From positions 558,001 through 622,000 of the forward strand of contig CANNGL010000003.1 of assembly GCA_947504205.1 (NCBI GenBank): a DNA stretch of 64,000 nt, read 5' to 3'. Each line of letters opens with the position of its first letter. Within the stretch, counting starts at the first letter, position 1. Both the position numbers and the translations under genes were made by a program. Positions 16,294-25,320 of this stretch are shown here, in pieces. Below the pieces are notes generated by a model. The model worked only from the letters and a program-made list of their open reading frames with translations. It was not told where the DNA came from and ran no database searches. The DNA comes from an uncultured Litoreibacter sp. GTDB taxonomy: Bacteria > Pseudomonadota > Alphaproteobacteria > Rhodobacterales > Rhodobacteraceae.

Positions 16294-17157
16294 ATGGCGC
16301 TAAGACAATATATCGGCCCCCTCACAGACAATCGCAGATGGGCAAAGTTCAATTCGCGGCCCAATGATGTTCATGTCTGCACGCCGCCAAAATGTGGAAC
16401 CACATGGACACAGACCATCGTTGCTCTTCTGGCGTCTGGAGATCCGGACGTTGAGCCGGGCATTTCGACAAAATCGCCCTGGCTGGACATCAGATACAGA
16501 GACATCGATGAGATGGTGGCTGGGTTAGATGCTCAAACGGACCAGCGTTGTATCAAGTCACACACACCTTTTGATGGCTTGCCGATATTTGACCATAGCG
16601 AGTATTTGGCTGTGTATCGTCACCCGCTCGATGTGCATTTTTCGATGCGGCGGCACATTGCCAATATGAAAATAGACTACTTCGAATGGTACTATCCCGA
16701 GGATGACCGACTTACCTTCCAAAGGTTCTTGAGCGGTGCTGATGAGGGTATGGACTATGATGCAAACTCGCTGGCCAGCATTATCCGCCATTACAAAAGC
16801 TATCTGGATATTTCGAAACGGGATAACGTGCACGGCTTTCATTACGCCGACATGTGCCGAGACCTGCCTGCAACAATGGCGCGAATTTCTGAAATCATGG
16901 GCGTTTCGCACGACGTGGGCGTTTTTGCAGCTTTGGTTGAGGCGGCGACTTTCGACAATATGAGCAGCAATGGCCAAAAGTATGCGCCGAGTGGCGGGGG
17001 CGGATTTTGGAAGTCCGACGATGCATTTTTTGACAGTGCAACAACGGGCAAATGGCAGGGTCGCCTTACGGATCAAGAATTGGCTGACTACGATGCTGCT
17101 ATGAATGCTGCGCTAACAGCGGATGAGCGCCGCTGGCTGGAGCATGGATCTGTCTAA
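16294..17157 (+). CDS. Sulfotransferase domain protein, cytosolic-SULT-like
   Basis: The 287 residues fit a PAPS-dependent sulfotransferase: 5'-phosphosulfate loop T-P-P-K-C-G-T-T-W-T-Q at 30-40, a likely catalytic His in K-S-H at 88-90, and the 3'-phosphate site Y-R-H-P-L-D-V-H-F-S at 108-117. The pattern resembles eukaryotic-type SULT enzymes acting on small molecules more than the TPR-linked protein sulfotransferases. GGAG sits just before the ATG. It lies between pyk and rpmI, an odd place for an accessory enzyme. Substrate unknown. Confidence 0.85.
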   Translation: MALRQYIGPLTDNRRWAKFNSRPNDVHVCTPPKCGTTWTQTIVALLASGDPDVEPGISTKSPWLDIRYRDIDEMVAGLDAQTDQRCIKSHTPFDGLPIFDHSEYLAVYRHPLDVHFSMRRHIANMKIDYFEWYYPEDDRLTFQRFLSGADEGMDYDANSLASIIRHYKSYLDISKRDNVHGFHYADMCRDLPATMARISEIMGVSHDVGVFAALVEAATFDNMSSNGQKYAPSGGGGFWKSDDAFFDSATTGKWQGRLTDQELADYDAAMNAALTADERRWLEHGSV

Positions 17158-17283
17158 ATAGCGGTCAGACTAGTGCTTGCATTGCATCTGAATCCTTCGT
17201 ATGAGGCGCTCTCGAACCGCGGGACCGGCCTAAAAGGCATGCCGAGTCGCGTGAAAACCGCTCAAAACGTTGAGGAGACGGAA

Positions 17284-17484
17284 ATGCCGAAGATGAAGAC
17301 AAAATCGGGCGCTAAGAAGCGCTTCAAGATGACCGCCTCTGGGCGCGTCAAAGCAGGTCAAGCCGGCAAACGCCATGGTATGATCAAACGCTCTACAAAG
17401 TTCATCCGCAATGCTCGCGGCACGACAGTTCTCTGCAAAGCAGATGAGAACATCGTGAAAAAATATATGCCGTACGCGCGCTAA
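17284..17484 (+). CDS. rpmI: 50S ribosomal protein L35
   Basis: A 66-residue very basic protein beginning [14 protein letters not shown], the classic L35 start. GAGGAG lies before ATG 17284. It is followed 13 nt later by rplT, the usual bacterial order. Confidence 0.97.
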   Translation: MPKMKTKSGAKKRFKMTASGRVKAGQAGKRHGMIKRSTKFIRNARGTTVLCKADENIVKKYMPYAR

Positions 17485-17497
17485 GGAGGTCTGAGAT

Positions 17498-17860
17498 ATG
17501 TCACGTGTAACCTCCGGGAAAGTCACCCACGCTCGCCATAAGAAGGTCATCAAGGCTGCAAAGGGCTATTACGGTCGTCGCAAGTCGAACTTCAAAACCG
17601 CAACTCAAGCCGTCGATAAGGCAAATCAGTACGCAACGCGCGACCGTAAGGCCCGTAAGCGCAGTTTCCGCGCCTTGTGGATCCAGCGCATCAATGCTGG
17701 TTGCCGGTCTTTGGATGACACGCTTACCTATTCGCGCTTCATCAATGGCTTGTCGCTGGCAGGGATCGAGGTTGACCGTAAGGTACTGGCGGATCTTGCA
17801 GTAAATGAACCCGAAGCATTTGCTGCCGTGGTTGAGAAAGCTAAAGCTGCTCTGGCCTAA
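17498..17860 (+). CDS. rplT: 50S ribosomal protein L20
   Basis: A 120-residue basic protein with the L20 signature ([21 protein letters not shown]). AAGGAGG lies before ATG 17498. L20 binds 23S rRNA early in large-subunit assembly. A strong terminator follows. Confidence 0.98.
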   Translation: MSRVTSGKVTHARHKKVIKAAKGYYGRRKSNFKTATQAVDKANQYATRDRKARKRSFRALWIQRINAGCRSLDDTLTYSRFINGLSLAGIEVDRKVLADLAVNEPEAFAAVVEKAKAALA

Positions 17861-17883
17861 GCCGACTGCGAGTTCCTAATCGT

Positions 17884-17913
17884 AAAGCCGCCCTGCATAG
17901 AGGCGGCTTTTTT
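17884..17913 (+). terminator. Rho-independent terminator after rpmI-rplT
   Basis: AAAGCCGCC (17884-17892) and GGCGGCTTT (17902-17910) form a perfect 9-bp stem with a 9-base loop, followed by a T run to 17913. It ends the rpmI-rplT transcript and abuts the convergent OmpA-like gene. Confidence 0.92.
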
Positions 17914-18787
17914 AGTTGGAGAACGGTTCTAGCAGAACCTTGAATTCCACTCTGCGATCACGATCAAGTTCCGAGCTGCCGCCCTCAGAAGATGGTGAGC
18001 GCGCGCCAAACCCAACTGGTTCAAACTTGGATGCATCCATGTCCAGTTCTACTAGTTTGCTAATCGTGTTTTCTGCCCGTTCCCAGCTTAGGTTGAGATT
18101 GGCCTGATCCGATCCTGAGCTATCTGAATGACCGGAAACCTGAATAATCGCGTTAGGGCAGTTTTCGAGTGCATGACCGACGCGGCGCAATAAGTTGGTG
18201 CCATTCCCGTCAATTTCAGAGCTGCCACTTTCGAAATAGATCGTCGAAAGCCCTGCAATGGTTTGTAGTTCTGAAAAACAATCGAGTGCTTTGAGATCTA
18301 CGATATCCACAAAGGTTCCACCTGCAGCTGCCACTGCAGGTGCCTCATCTTCACTTTCGACCGCATTAACATCTGCTTGGACGATCATTTGTTCAAACTG
18401 AATTGCATCCAGCGTGGCATCCCGTTCGCGCTTCAGGGTTTCCAATTCTGATAGAGGAACAACAACAAGAGGCTCAGCCGCTGTCACGACAGTGTTCTCG
18501 ATTGAGGTGCTGCTGAGAGTATCCGTCCAAGACAGCTTTCGCTGCGGTTCGAGTTCGCGGCCAGCGTCGGTCAGGACAGTATTTTCAGTGGTATCGACCA
18601 ACTGTTCTGCAGATTGGGCTTGGCTGTCCATCCAAAGAAAACTGGCTATCAAACCAAAAAGCACAAATGAGAATAGAGCGAAGACATTACGATGTTCAGC
18701 GCGTGTTTCGTCCGGCTGATCCTCCGGACGAGGCAAATAAAACTCCTGATACTCGGAGGTCCCATCTTCAAATCTCGGGAATCCCAT
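17912..18787 (-). CDS. OmpA/MotB-domain envelope protein, inner-membrane anchored
   Basis: The start at ATG 18787 is supported by GAGGGG about six bases upstream; an in-frame TTG at 18817 has none. The 291-residue product has a cytoplasmic N-terminus of about 35 residues, one membrane segment (about 36-53), a long acidic periplasmic linker, and a C-terminal OmpA-like peptidoglycan-binding domain (I-Y-F-E-S-G-S-S-E-I; S-G-H-S-D-S-S-G-S; N-x-x-L-S-W-x-R-A; G-F-G; R-R-V-E-F). The anchor is a membrane helix, not a beta barrel or lipobox, so it resembles MotB/TolR-type tethers. Role unknown. Confidence 0.82.
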   Translation of the reverse strand: MGFPRFEDGTSEYQEFYLPRPEDQPDETRAEHRNVFALFSFVLFGLIASFLWMDSQAQSAEQLVDTTENTVLTDAGRELEPQRKLSWTDTLSSTSIENTVVTAAEPLVVVPLSELETLKRERDATLDAIQFEQMIVQADVNAVESEDEAPAVAAAGGTFVDIVDLKALDCFSELQTIAGLSTIYFESGSSEIDGNGTNLLRRVGHALENCPNAIIQVSGHSDSSGSDQANLNLSWERAENTISKLVELDMDASKFEPVGFGARSPSSEGGSSELDRDRRVEFKVLLEPFSN

Positions 18788-19128
18788 ATGCGCCCCCTCG
18801 GCGTACTCGTAGCTCAATACAAACGTGCCACAGGCACATGTTATTTTATTCGTGTAAGATGGAGGTTGTGAGAGTTACCTCTCGCAAATCGTGCCCAGTA
18901 GCCCCCCAGCCGCACAATATTCGTCTCCATATACCTCCCAGATGTTGTGGATAAAATACATCCAACTCCACTATTTTGCTTTTCCACCTAAAGTGTTGCC
19001 AAATCGAATCGGTTTTTCTTGGTCGAAGTACTTGACTGAAGGATTGCTGAAGACTTGTTAGGTCCGGTGGCTTGCATCTCCATGGCTGGCTAGGTAGCAC
19101 CAAATACGGAAAATCAGGAGCGTATGTC
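18788..19128 (+). other. Intergenic region upstream of pheS
   Basis: About 340 bases between the divergent OmpA-like gene and pheS. I see no tRNA, no clear ORF and no strong attenuator hairpin. A weak promoter candidate is TTGACT at 19032-19037 with TTGTTA at 19055-19060 (17-base spacer). pheS operons are often controlled by attenuation, but no Phe-rich leader peptide can be supported here. Confidence 0.4.
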
Positions 19129-20202
19129 TTGGACGACGTTAGAGAAAAGTACCTCGGGCAGATTGCGAATGCCGCTGACGAAGCGGCGTTGGAGGATATT
19201 CGTATCGCCGCCGTTGGTAAGAAAGGCGAGATAAGCCTCAAGATGCGTGAACTCGGCAAAATGACCCCCGAGGAACGCCAGACTGCTGGCCCTGCGCTGA
19301 ACGCCCTCAAGGACGAAGTTAATTCTGCAATCGCTGCCAAGAAAGCCGGGCTTGCTGACGCCGCCCTTGATGCTCGGTTGCGCGATGAATGGTTGGATGT
19401 AACGCTGACATCGCGCCCGGCACGGCAAGGCACAATTCACCCGATCAGCCAAGTAACTGACGAAGTTATAGCGATTTTCGCGGATCTCGGGTTCAACGTC
19501 GCGGAAGGGCCGCAGATTGAAAGTGATTGGTACAATTTTGATGCTTTAAACATTCCATCGCATCACCCTGCGCGTGGTGAAATGGATACGTTCTACATGC
19601 ATCGTGCCGAGGGCGATAATAGGCCGCCGCACGTTCTTCGTACGCACACATCCCCAGTCCAGATCCGCTCGATGGAAGCGCATGGTGCGCCCTTGAGGAT
19701 CATTTGTCCGGGGCGTGTTTATCGCGCCGATTATGACCAGACACACACGCCGATGTTTCACCAGATAGAAGGCCTCGCGATTGATCGTGATCTGTCTATG
19801 GCCAACCTTAAATGGCTGCTCGAAGAGTTTGTGAAAGCCTATTTCGAAGTGGATGATGTGGAGCTTCGTTTCCGCGCATCGCACTTCCCGTTTACCGAGC
19901 CGTCGGCTGAAGTGGATATCAGGTGCTCATGGGACGACGGCCAGCTTAAGGTTGGCGAAGGCGATGATTGGCTTGAAATCTTGGGCTCAGGCATGGTGCA
20001 TCCTAAGGTGTTGTCCGCTGGCGGTATCGATCCGAACAAATGGCAAGGCTTTGCTTGGGGTATGGGGATCGACCGGATCGCTATGCTGAAATACGGCATT
20101 CCAGACTTGCGCCCGTTCTTCGATAGCGATCTGCGCTGGCTGAAGCACTATGGATTTGTGCCAATGGATAGACCGGATCTTCCGGGCGGCCTTAGCGCTT
20201 AA
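19129..20202 (+). CDS. pheS: Phenylalanine-tRNA ligase alpha subunit
   Basis: PheS is the catalytic subunit of the alpha2-beta2 enzyme that charges tRNA-Phe. Start: AGGAG at 19116-19120 lies eight bases before TTG 19129, which gives the family's usual N-terminus (M-D-D-V-R-E-K-Y-L). An ATG at 19124 is out of frame. The 357 residues contain an N-terminal coiled coil, then class II motifs: H-P-A-R and motif 2 around [20 protein letters not shown], and motif 3 near G-M-G-I-D-R-I-A-M. pheT is not next to it; DUF1800/DUF1501 genes follow. Confidence 0.95.
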   Translation: MDDVREKYLGQIANAADEAALEDIRIAAVGKKGEISLKMRELGKMTPEERQTAGPALNALKDEVNSAIAAKKAGLADAALDARLRDEWLDVTLTSRPARQGTIHPISQVTDEVIAIFADLGFNVAEGPQIESDWYNFDALNIPSHHPARGEMDTFYMHRAEGDNRPPHVLRTHTSPVQIRSMEAHGAPLRIICPGRVYRADYDQTHTPMFHQIEGLAIDRDLSMANLKWLLEEFVKAYFEVDDVELRFRASHFPFTEPSAEVDIRCSWDDGQLKVGEGDDWLEILGSGMVHPKVLSAGGIDPNKWQGFAWGMGIDRIAMLKYGIPDLRPFFDSDLRWLKHYGFVPMDRPDLPGGLSA

Positions 20203-20297
20203 ATCGAATTCTCGGGCAACTTTCTAAAGTAACGACTGTTTTGTCGCCTTGCGACGGAAGCTGTTTGCATGTTCGTTTAATGTCAAAGGAGGCGCCT

Positions 20298-21677
20298 TTG
20301 ACGTTCGATCCGACCATTGCTGCAATCCGTTTTGGAGAAGGTCTTTCACCTGAACTGGGCAAGCCCCAGTCGGTTGGCGCAATGCTGCAACTTCTTAACG
20401 AAGATGATGTGGTCACTCGATCCTTTCCAATCCCGACATTTTCGTCGATCCGACCCGAGATGTATGAAGTAGCGCGGCATCAGCGCGCTTACAGGAAGGG
20501 TCGTGACGGAGCAAATGCCGATCAGTTGCAACGCGAGCTTAAAAGGGCGCGTCGTCTTTTCAACGGGCGGTTGATGCAAAGTTTTCCCGCAACGTTGTCA
20601 CGTTCAATCGTGTCGCCAGATGGTTTTCGGGAACGGTTGGTCCGGTTTTGGGCAGATCACTTCACGGTGGTGGGAAAGACAAGCCTGACGCGGTTGGCTG
20701 TACCAAGTTATATCGAAGAAGCTATTCGCCCGCAGCTCACTGGTCACTTTGAAGATTTGTTGATCTCGGCGGTCACGCACCCGATGATGCTGGCCTATCT
20801 TGATCAGGTGAACTCGGTTGGCCCGAATTCTAAGGTGGGGCAGCGCGGTGATCGTGGGCTGAATGAAAATCTGGCCCGTGAATTGTTGGAACTACATACG
20901 CTCGGTGTAGATGCGGTTTATTCCCAAGTAGATGTTCGGGAGCTTGCTGAGCTTTTGACAGGTCTCAGCTTTCGTCTGAACAAAGGTCCGGTGTTCCGGC
21001 AAGACTTCGCGGAGCCAGGTGTCGAGGTGATACTGGGTGAAGAATTTGGGGCAGATCTGCGAGAACGCGAACCTATTCACGAAGCTCTAAGATTTTTGGC
21101 CCGTCGTGAGGAAACGGCAAATCATATAGCGCGAAAGCTTGCCGTACATTTCACATCCGATGAACCAGACGCCGCCCTTGTTTCTGATTTGGCTTCTGTG
21201 TTTCGCGAAACGCGCGGACATTTACCTTCGATCTACCAGGCGCTGCTGGAACACCCCGCAAGTTGGAGAAGCTATGGCAGCAAGGTAAAACCACCCTTCG
21301 ACTACGTAGTTTCAAGTTTGCGGGCACTTTCGCTTCGGTCGGCAACGCTCCATCAATTAAAGCGCAAGAAACTCCAGGCGCTCTTTCTTAGCCCGCTTGC
21401 TTCCATGGGACAGCCTTGGTCGCAATCCCCCGGCCCGGATGGATGGCCGGAATCAGGGGCCGCGTGGATCACGCCACAGGGCCTTGCGGCGCGCCTCCAA
21501 TGGGCGATGTCGGCCCCATCAGCGATATTCAGGGGCCTGCCTGATCCGCGTGTATTTCTGGAAACCACACTGGGACCACAGGTAACCACTGCGCTTAGCT
21601 TTGCAGCAAAGGCGGCTGAAAGCAGGCGCGAGGGCGTTGGCTTAATCTTAGCATCAAACGCTTTCCAAAGACGTTAA
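20298..21677 (+). CDS. DUF1800 family protein
   Basis: The likely start is TTG 20298: AAAGGAGG at 20285-20292 lies five bases before it, and M-T-F-D-P-T-I-A-A-I-R-F-G-E-G-L-S is the usual DUF1800 N-terminus. An ATG at 20280 would place that site inside the gene. The 459 residues include the conserved R-F-W-A-D-H-F-T-V and N-E-N-L-A-R-E-L-L-E-L-H-T-L-G-V blocks. DUF1800 proteins are typically paired with DUF1501 proteins, as here. Their biochemical role is not established; export-associated functions have been suggested for the pair. Confidence 0.88.
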   Translation: MTFDPTIAAIRFGEGLSPELGKPQSVGAMLQLLNEDDVVTRSFPIPTFSSIRPEMYEVARHQRAYRKGRDGANADQLQRELKRARRLFNGRLMQSFPATLSRSIVSPDGFRERLVRFWADHFTVVGKTSLTRLAVPSYIEEAIRPQLTGHFEDLLISAVTHPMMLAYLDQVNSVGPNSKVGQRGDRGLNENLARELLELHTLGVDAVYSQVDVRELAELLTGLSFRLNKGPVFRQDFAEPGVEVILGEEFGADLREREPIHEALRFLARREETANHIARKLAVHFTSDEPDAALVSDLASVFRETRGHLPSIYQALLEHPASWRSYGSKVKPPFDYVVSSLRALSLRSATLHQLKRKKLQALFLSPLASMGQPWSQSPGPDGWPESGAAWITPQGLAARLQWAMSAPSAIFRGLPDPRVFLETTLGPQVTTALSFAAKAAESRREGVGLILASNAFQRR

Positions 21678-21689
21678 GGAGATTTGATC

Positions 21690-22916
21690 ATGAAAAATCC
21701 GAACCGTCGCGGTGTTTTGTCAGGCTTGGGTGTGATCGGGTGCTCTATTGCCGCAAATCCTCTGATGACGCCGATGACATTGGCCTCTGTTCCAAGTGAC
21801 AACCGGCTGGTGGTGATCGTCTTGCGCGGTGCGATGGATGGATTGGACGTAATTCGGCCAGTTGGCGATCCGCTCCTCAAGACGCTGAGACCGAAATTGG
21901 CTGCGATGGTGCTGGGCGAGGGGCATGCAATTGATCCGTTTTACAGGCTTAACCCGGCCCTGAGTGATCTTGTGCCGTTGTGGAAGCAGGGTGAACTGGC
22001 GTTCGCGCAGGCTGTTTCTACACCTTATCGGGACAAGCGCAGTCATTTCGATGGACAAGATTTGTTGGAGGCCGGCACGGGAATGGATGTACCCCTTGGC
22101 CTCGCCCGTGAGGGATGGCTCAACCGGTTACTGCAATCGGTGCCGCACGCGACGTCCAGAACTGCTTTTGCCGTCGGCAGGGAAGAGATGCGACTGTTGT
22201 CAGGCCGTGCACCGTATAGCTCTTGGTCTCCGGACGGTCGATTGGATCTGTCGCCACAAGCACGCTTGCTTCTGGATCAGATGTATCATGACGATCCCCT
22301 ATTTCGCGATGCGAGTCTCGAAGCAATGGAAATCGCCGAAAGTCTGGGCGTTGCAAGCGAAGATAGCTTCGCGCAGGGCAGGCAGGAAATGCGCGCGCAG
22401 GTCAAAAACCAGATTAAAGCGGGCCAAGCCAGTCTGCTTGCTGATTTCGCTGCGAAGCGACTACGGGAAGACGCTCGTATTGCGGCTTTTTCAATTTCGG
22501 GATGGGATACCCACCAGCGACAAGAGCGTGGAATCAGACGGGCATTGGGGCAATTATCTCGCGCCATACTGACGCTGAAAAAGGAATTAGGACCAGATTG
22601 GGAAAAAACAGCCGTTCTCGCTGTGACAGAATTTGGTCGAACAGCAAGAGAAAATGGGACGTTAGGTACGGATCACGGTACGGCCAGCACGCTGATAGCT
22701 GCTGGCGGTGCGATCCGGGGCGGAAAGGTCTACGGTGACTGGCCCGGCCTCGACGAGGTTTCTCTTTATGATCGTCGTGACCTTATGCCGACACGTGATA
22801 TTCGCGCTTATTTAGGCTGGGCAATGCACAGCTTGTTTGGCGTTGGAAGCACTGTCTTAGAGTCGTCAATCTTTCCTAGTTTGGAGCTGGGGTCCAATCC
22901 TAAAATAATCTCTTAG
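21690..22916 (+). CDS. DUF1501 family protein (Tat-type signal)
   Basis: The 408-residue product starts at ATG 21690, with AAGGAG at 21676-21681. An N-terminal twin-arginine-like stretch (N-R-R-G-V-L-S-G-L-G-V-I-G-C-S-I) predicts Tat export. Conserved DUF1501 segments follow: V-V-I-V-L-R-G-A-M-D-G-L, R-S-H-F-D-G-Q-D, W-D-T-H, and the C-terminal T-E-F-G-R-T-A and T-D-H-G-T-A. The fold is related to alkaline phosphatase/sulfatase hydrolases. It lies 12 nt after the DUF1800 gene and is clearly co-transcribed. Confidence 0.88.
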   Translation: MKNPNRRGVLSGLGVIGCSIAANPLMTPMTLASVPSDNRLVVIVLRGAMDGLDVIRPVGDPLLKTLRPKLAAMVLGEGHAIDPFYRLNPALSDLVPLWKQGELAFAQAVSTPYRDKRSHFDGQDLLEAGTGMDVPLGLAREGWLNRLLQSVPHATSRTAFAVGREEMRLLSGRAPYSSWSPDGRLDLSPQARLLLDQMYHDDPLFRDASLEAMEIAESLGVASEDSFAQGRQEMRAQVKNQIKAGQASLLADFAAKRLREDARIAAFSISGWDTHQRQERGIRRALGQLSRAILTLKKELGPDWEKTAVLAVTEFGRTARENGTLGTDHGTASTLIAAGGAIRGGKVYGDWPGLDEVSLYDRRDLMPTRDIRAYLGWAMHSLFGVGSTVLESSIFPSLELGSNPKIIS

Positions 22917-22925
22917 ACAGTTGGT

Positions 22926-23114
22926 TTACCAGGCAGCGCTCGCGTCCTGCGCAATAACTGTCTGTTCGAGTTCGCCAGTCAGTTCTTCCATGCCATTCGA
23001 AACCTGTGTGGACACAGCTAGGGCCAGGCCACATAACGCCGCCATAAGCAGCGTCATATCTGCGACTGCAACGCCGTCTTCGGCATTGATGAAGTTGTTA
23101 ATTGCTTTGCGCAT
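22926..23114 (-). CDS. Flp-type pilin-like small protein
   Basis: A 62-residue protein starting at ATG 23114 with AGGAG eight bases before. A short polar leader with E-D-G is followed by one long hydrophobic segment (about residues 18-38) and an acidic tail. This is the layout of Flp/TadE-type pilins (G-type prepilin cleavage followed by an N-terminal membrane helix). No tad secretion genes are nearby, so it is a lone gene, or not an actual pilin. Confidence 0.65.
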   Translation of the reverse strand: MRKAINNFINAEDGVAVADMTLLMAALCGLALAVSTQVSNGMEELTGELEQTVIAQDASAAW

Positions 23115-23296
23115 GACGCTCTCCTGAATCGTTACGCAGTTGTTCCGTTTGCTGAGTTCAATTTGTTGACTGATCGTGGCAGGAATTGGTCGAAAACCCG
23201 GTGACGTCATGGTCTTTCGACAACGAGATTGCGCGGATACAGCGCTTTTCACACGAATTTTTCGGAGTTACCCTATATTCAACAAGGGATAACCTA

Positions 23297-24013
23297 ATGA
23301 CAGATACCTCCAAGAAGTTTGGCGAGCCAGTTCCGGGCTGGCGAGCACCCCGAACCCCTGACTTTTCGACTTTGGAAGGTCAATACGTGGTGCTGGAAAA
23401 GCTTGACGCGGATCGACATGCTGCTGATCTCCATAAGGCCAATAGTGCTGACGATGAGATCTGGGATTACCTGCCCTATGGGCCTTTCGCCTCGGCAGCC
23501 AGTTACCATCGCTGGGCCAGAGATGCATCAAAAACCGCTGATCCTCTGTTTTATGCGTTGGTAGATAAAGAAACCGGGAAAGCTTCAGGTGTGGCAAGCT
23601 ATCTGCGTATCTCTCCGGAAGCGGGCTCGATCGAGGTTGGCCATATCAATCTGTCAAAGCAAATGCAGGGAACCAGAGCTGCGACGGATGCATTTTTTCT
23701 TTTGATGCGTTGGGCGTTTCAGGCTGGGTATCGGCGTTTTGAATGGAAGTGTGATGCACTGAACACTCCCTCTCGCCGTGCTGCTCAACGTCTCGGGCTC
23801 AGTTTTGAAGGGGTGTTTCGCCAAGCCACGGTCGTAAAGGGGCGTAATCGGGACACCGCTTGGTTTGCTGCAATCGATAAAGAGTGGTCTGCTTTGGAAG
23901 AAGCGTTCGCCGCGTGGTTAGCGCCTTCCAATTTTGGTGCGAACAACTTGCAGCGTGAAAGACTGTCTGATTTGACCAGACTGGTACGGCCAGGATCAGA
24001 CCCACTGCTTTGA
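23297..24013 (+). CDS. GNAT-family N-acetyltransferase
   Basis: The 238-residue protein has a GNAT fold like that of RimJ/RimL-type enzymes: Y-V-V-L-E-K-L near residue 30, G-V-A-S-Y-L-R-I and I-E-V-G-H-I-N-L, then the acetyl-CoA site region Q-G-T-R-A-A-T-D-A and N-T-P-S-R-R-A-A-Q-R-L-G-L-S-F-E-G. AAGGG lies before ATG 23297. It is convergent with the response-regulator gene, ending four bases before it. Target unknown. Confidence 0.87.
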   Translation: MTDTSKKFGEPVPGWRAPRTPDFSTLEGQYVVLEKLDADRHAADLHKANSADDEIWDYLPYGPFASAASYHRWARDASKTADPLFYALVDKETGKASGVASYLRISPEAGSIEVGHINLSKQMQGTRAATDAFFLLMRWAFQAGYRRFEWKCDALNTPSRRAAQRLGLSFEGVFRQATVVKGRNRDTAWFAAIDKEWSALEEAFAAWLAPSNFGANNLQRERLSDLTRLVRPGSDPLL

Positions 24014-24017
24014 ATGG

Positions 24018-24755
24018 TCAAACGGCGCTATAAGTGCTGACACGGGTCTGTATCAGCGTCCGTACAGCGTTGATTGTATCGGGAATGCTACCGCCGCTTT
24101 GCGCGGCCTCTGAAAGCGCTACGGACGCCTCGCTAAGTTCAGGATCGTCAGCCAGTCGGGCCAATCCCTGTAGGAATGGTGCGACATATGGGAGGGATGC
24201 CTCTCCCGACTTTAGCAACTCCTCGAGGTGGGCAAGATCCTCTCCCAAGGCCAGATCATCCGGTTTGACGGTCTCATCTGATACCAGTCGAGGGCCGGTT
24301 GGCCGATGTGGCTCAGGCAGGTGACGAAGAATTGCTTGTTGAAACATGCTCACGGTATCCATCGGTTTCGCAAGAAATTCATCTGCGCCGGCAGCAAGCG
24401 CGCGTTCACCGCATCCTTCTCCCTCAGCCCCGCTTGTTGCAACGATGATGGGGCGTGCTTCTTTTTCGCTGGTGCTGAGAGACTCAATGAGTTCAATACC
24501 GGATCCGTCTGGGAGACCCAGATCAACAACCACAACTGAAGGACGGTAGACTTGTAGATGGCGCCTTGCCGCAGCGAGGCTGTCTGCACGTCTGATCCGC
24601 GCACCAGAACGTATACAAAGCAAACGCATGGCCTCTGATGCGTACCGACTGTCTTCGACAACAAGCACTGTGAGGCCGATCAGCGGTCGCATCGCTGTGG
24701 CGCTTATCGATAAGTTCATTGGACTGAAATCAAACTGTCCTGTCGTATCTGGCAT
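24018..24755 (-). CDS. Stand-alone response regulator with helical C-terminal domain
   Basis: The 245 residues contain a receiver domain from about 27 to 145, with the acidic pair E34-D35, the phosphoacceptor D78 (V-V-V-V-D-L-G), T107 or S108 and K130 in L-A-K-P. The remaining 100 residues are predicted helical and Glu/Ala-rich, with no helix-turn-helix, GGDEF or EAL motif. So output is probably through protein binding. GGAG eight bases before ATG 24755 supports the start. No histidine kinase is nearby. An Hpt-like or dimerisation role for the C-terminus is inference. Confidence 0.82.
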   Translation of the reverse strand: MPDTTGQFDFSPMNLSISATAMRPLIGLTVLVVEDSRYASEAMRLLCIRSGARIRRADSLAAARRHLQVYRPSVVVVDLGLPDGSGIELIESLSTSEKEARPIIVATSGAEGEGCGERALAAGADEFLAKPMDTVSMFQQAILRHLPEPHRPTGPRLVSDETVKPDDLALGEDLAHLEELLKSGEASLPYVAPFLQGLARLADDPELSEASVALSEAAQSGGSIPDTINAVRTLIQTRVSTYSAV

Positions 24756-24915
24756 GCCACCGTCTCCAAAATGCGAGTCGTATCTCTGACATCGAGAGTC
24801 GCGGGTTTTGCCTAATGAATGGTGAATCCTGCGACGATAAATCCCGGCATGTTTCTTGCGGTTCTATTTTTCAGAGCCCATAACCCCACAAATTTCTTCC
24901 AAAACGGGTGACACG

Positions 24916-25320
24916 ATGATCGGACGATTAAACCATGTTGCTATAGCGGTACCGGACCTGAAAGCTGCGACAGATCAGTATCGGGATACTCTGGGTGCGA
25001 AGGTCGGCGCACCCCAAGACGAGCCCGATCATGGGGTTACGGTTGTTTTTATTGAACTTCCCAATACCAAGATCGAGCTTCTCCACCCGCTTGGTGAAAA
25101 TAGCCCAATTCAAACATTCTTGGAAAAAAATCCAGCCGGTGGCATTCATCACATTTGCTACGAGGTTGATGATATTCTGGTTGCGCGCGACCGGCTTGCC
25201 GATAGTGGAGCGCGGGTTCTGGGAACTGGTGAGCCAAAGATCGGTGCGCATGGAAAACCGGTTATTTTCCTTCATCCAAAAGATTTCACCGGCACTCTGG
25301 TGGAACTGGAGCAAGCCTGA
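24916..25320 (+). CDS. mce: Methylmalonyl-CoA epimerase
   Basis: The 134-residue protein has the glyoxalase/VOC fold of methylmalonyl-CoA epimerase: M-I-G-R-L-N-H-V-A-I-A-V-P-D-L at the start (His is a metal ligand), L-H-P-L-G-E-N-S-P, G-I-H-H-I-C-Y-E-V and the C-terminal F-L-H-P-K-D-F-T-G-T-L-V-E-L-E. It interconverts the (2R)- and (2S)-methylmalonyl-CoA epimers in propionate metabolism. Start ATG 24916 is used. The stop overlaps the next start (TGATG). Confidence 0.92.
   Translation: MIGRLNHVAIAVPDLKAATDQYRDTLGAKVGAPQDEPDHGVTVVFIELPNTKIELLHPLGENSPIQTFLEKNPAGGIHHICYEVDDILVARDRLADSGARVLGTGEPKIGAHGKPVIFLHPKDFTGTLVELEQA

Noticed and set aside
18788-19128. tRNA, riboswitch or Phe attenuator before pheS
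   Set aside because: No cloverleaf, no run of Phe codons in a short leader ORF and no terminator hairpin could be found by eye.
22926-23114. A tad/Flp pilus locus
   Set aside because: Only one pilin-like gene is present; no tadZABC, rcpA or prepilin peptidase gene lies nearby.
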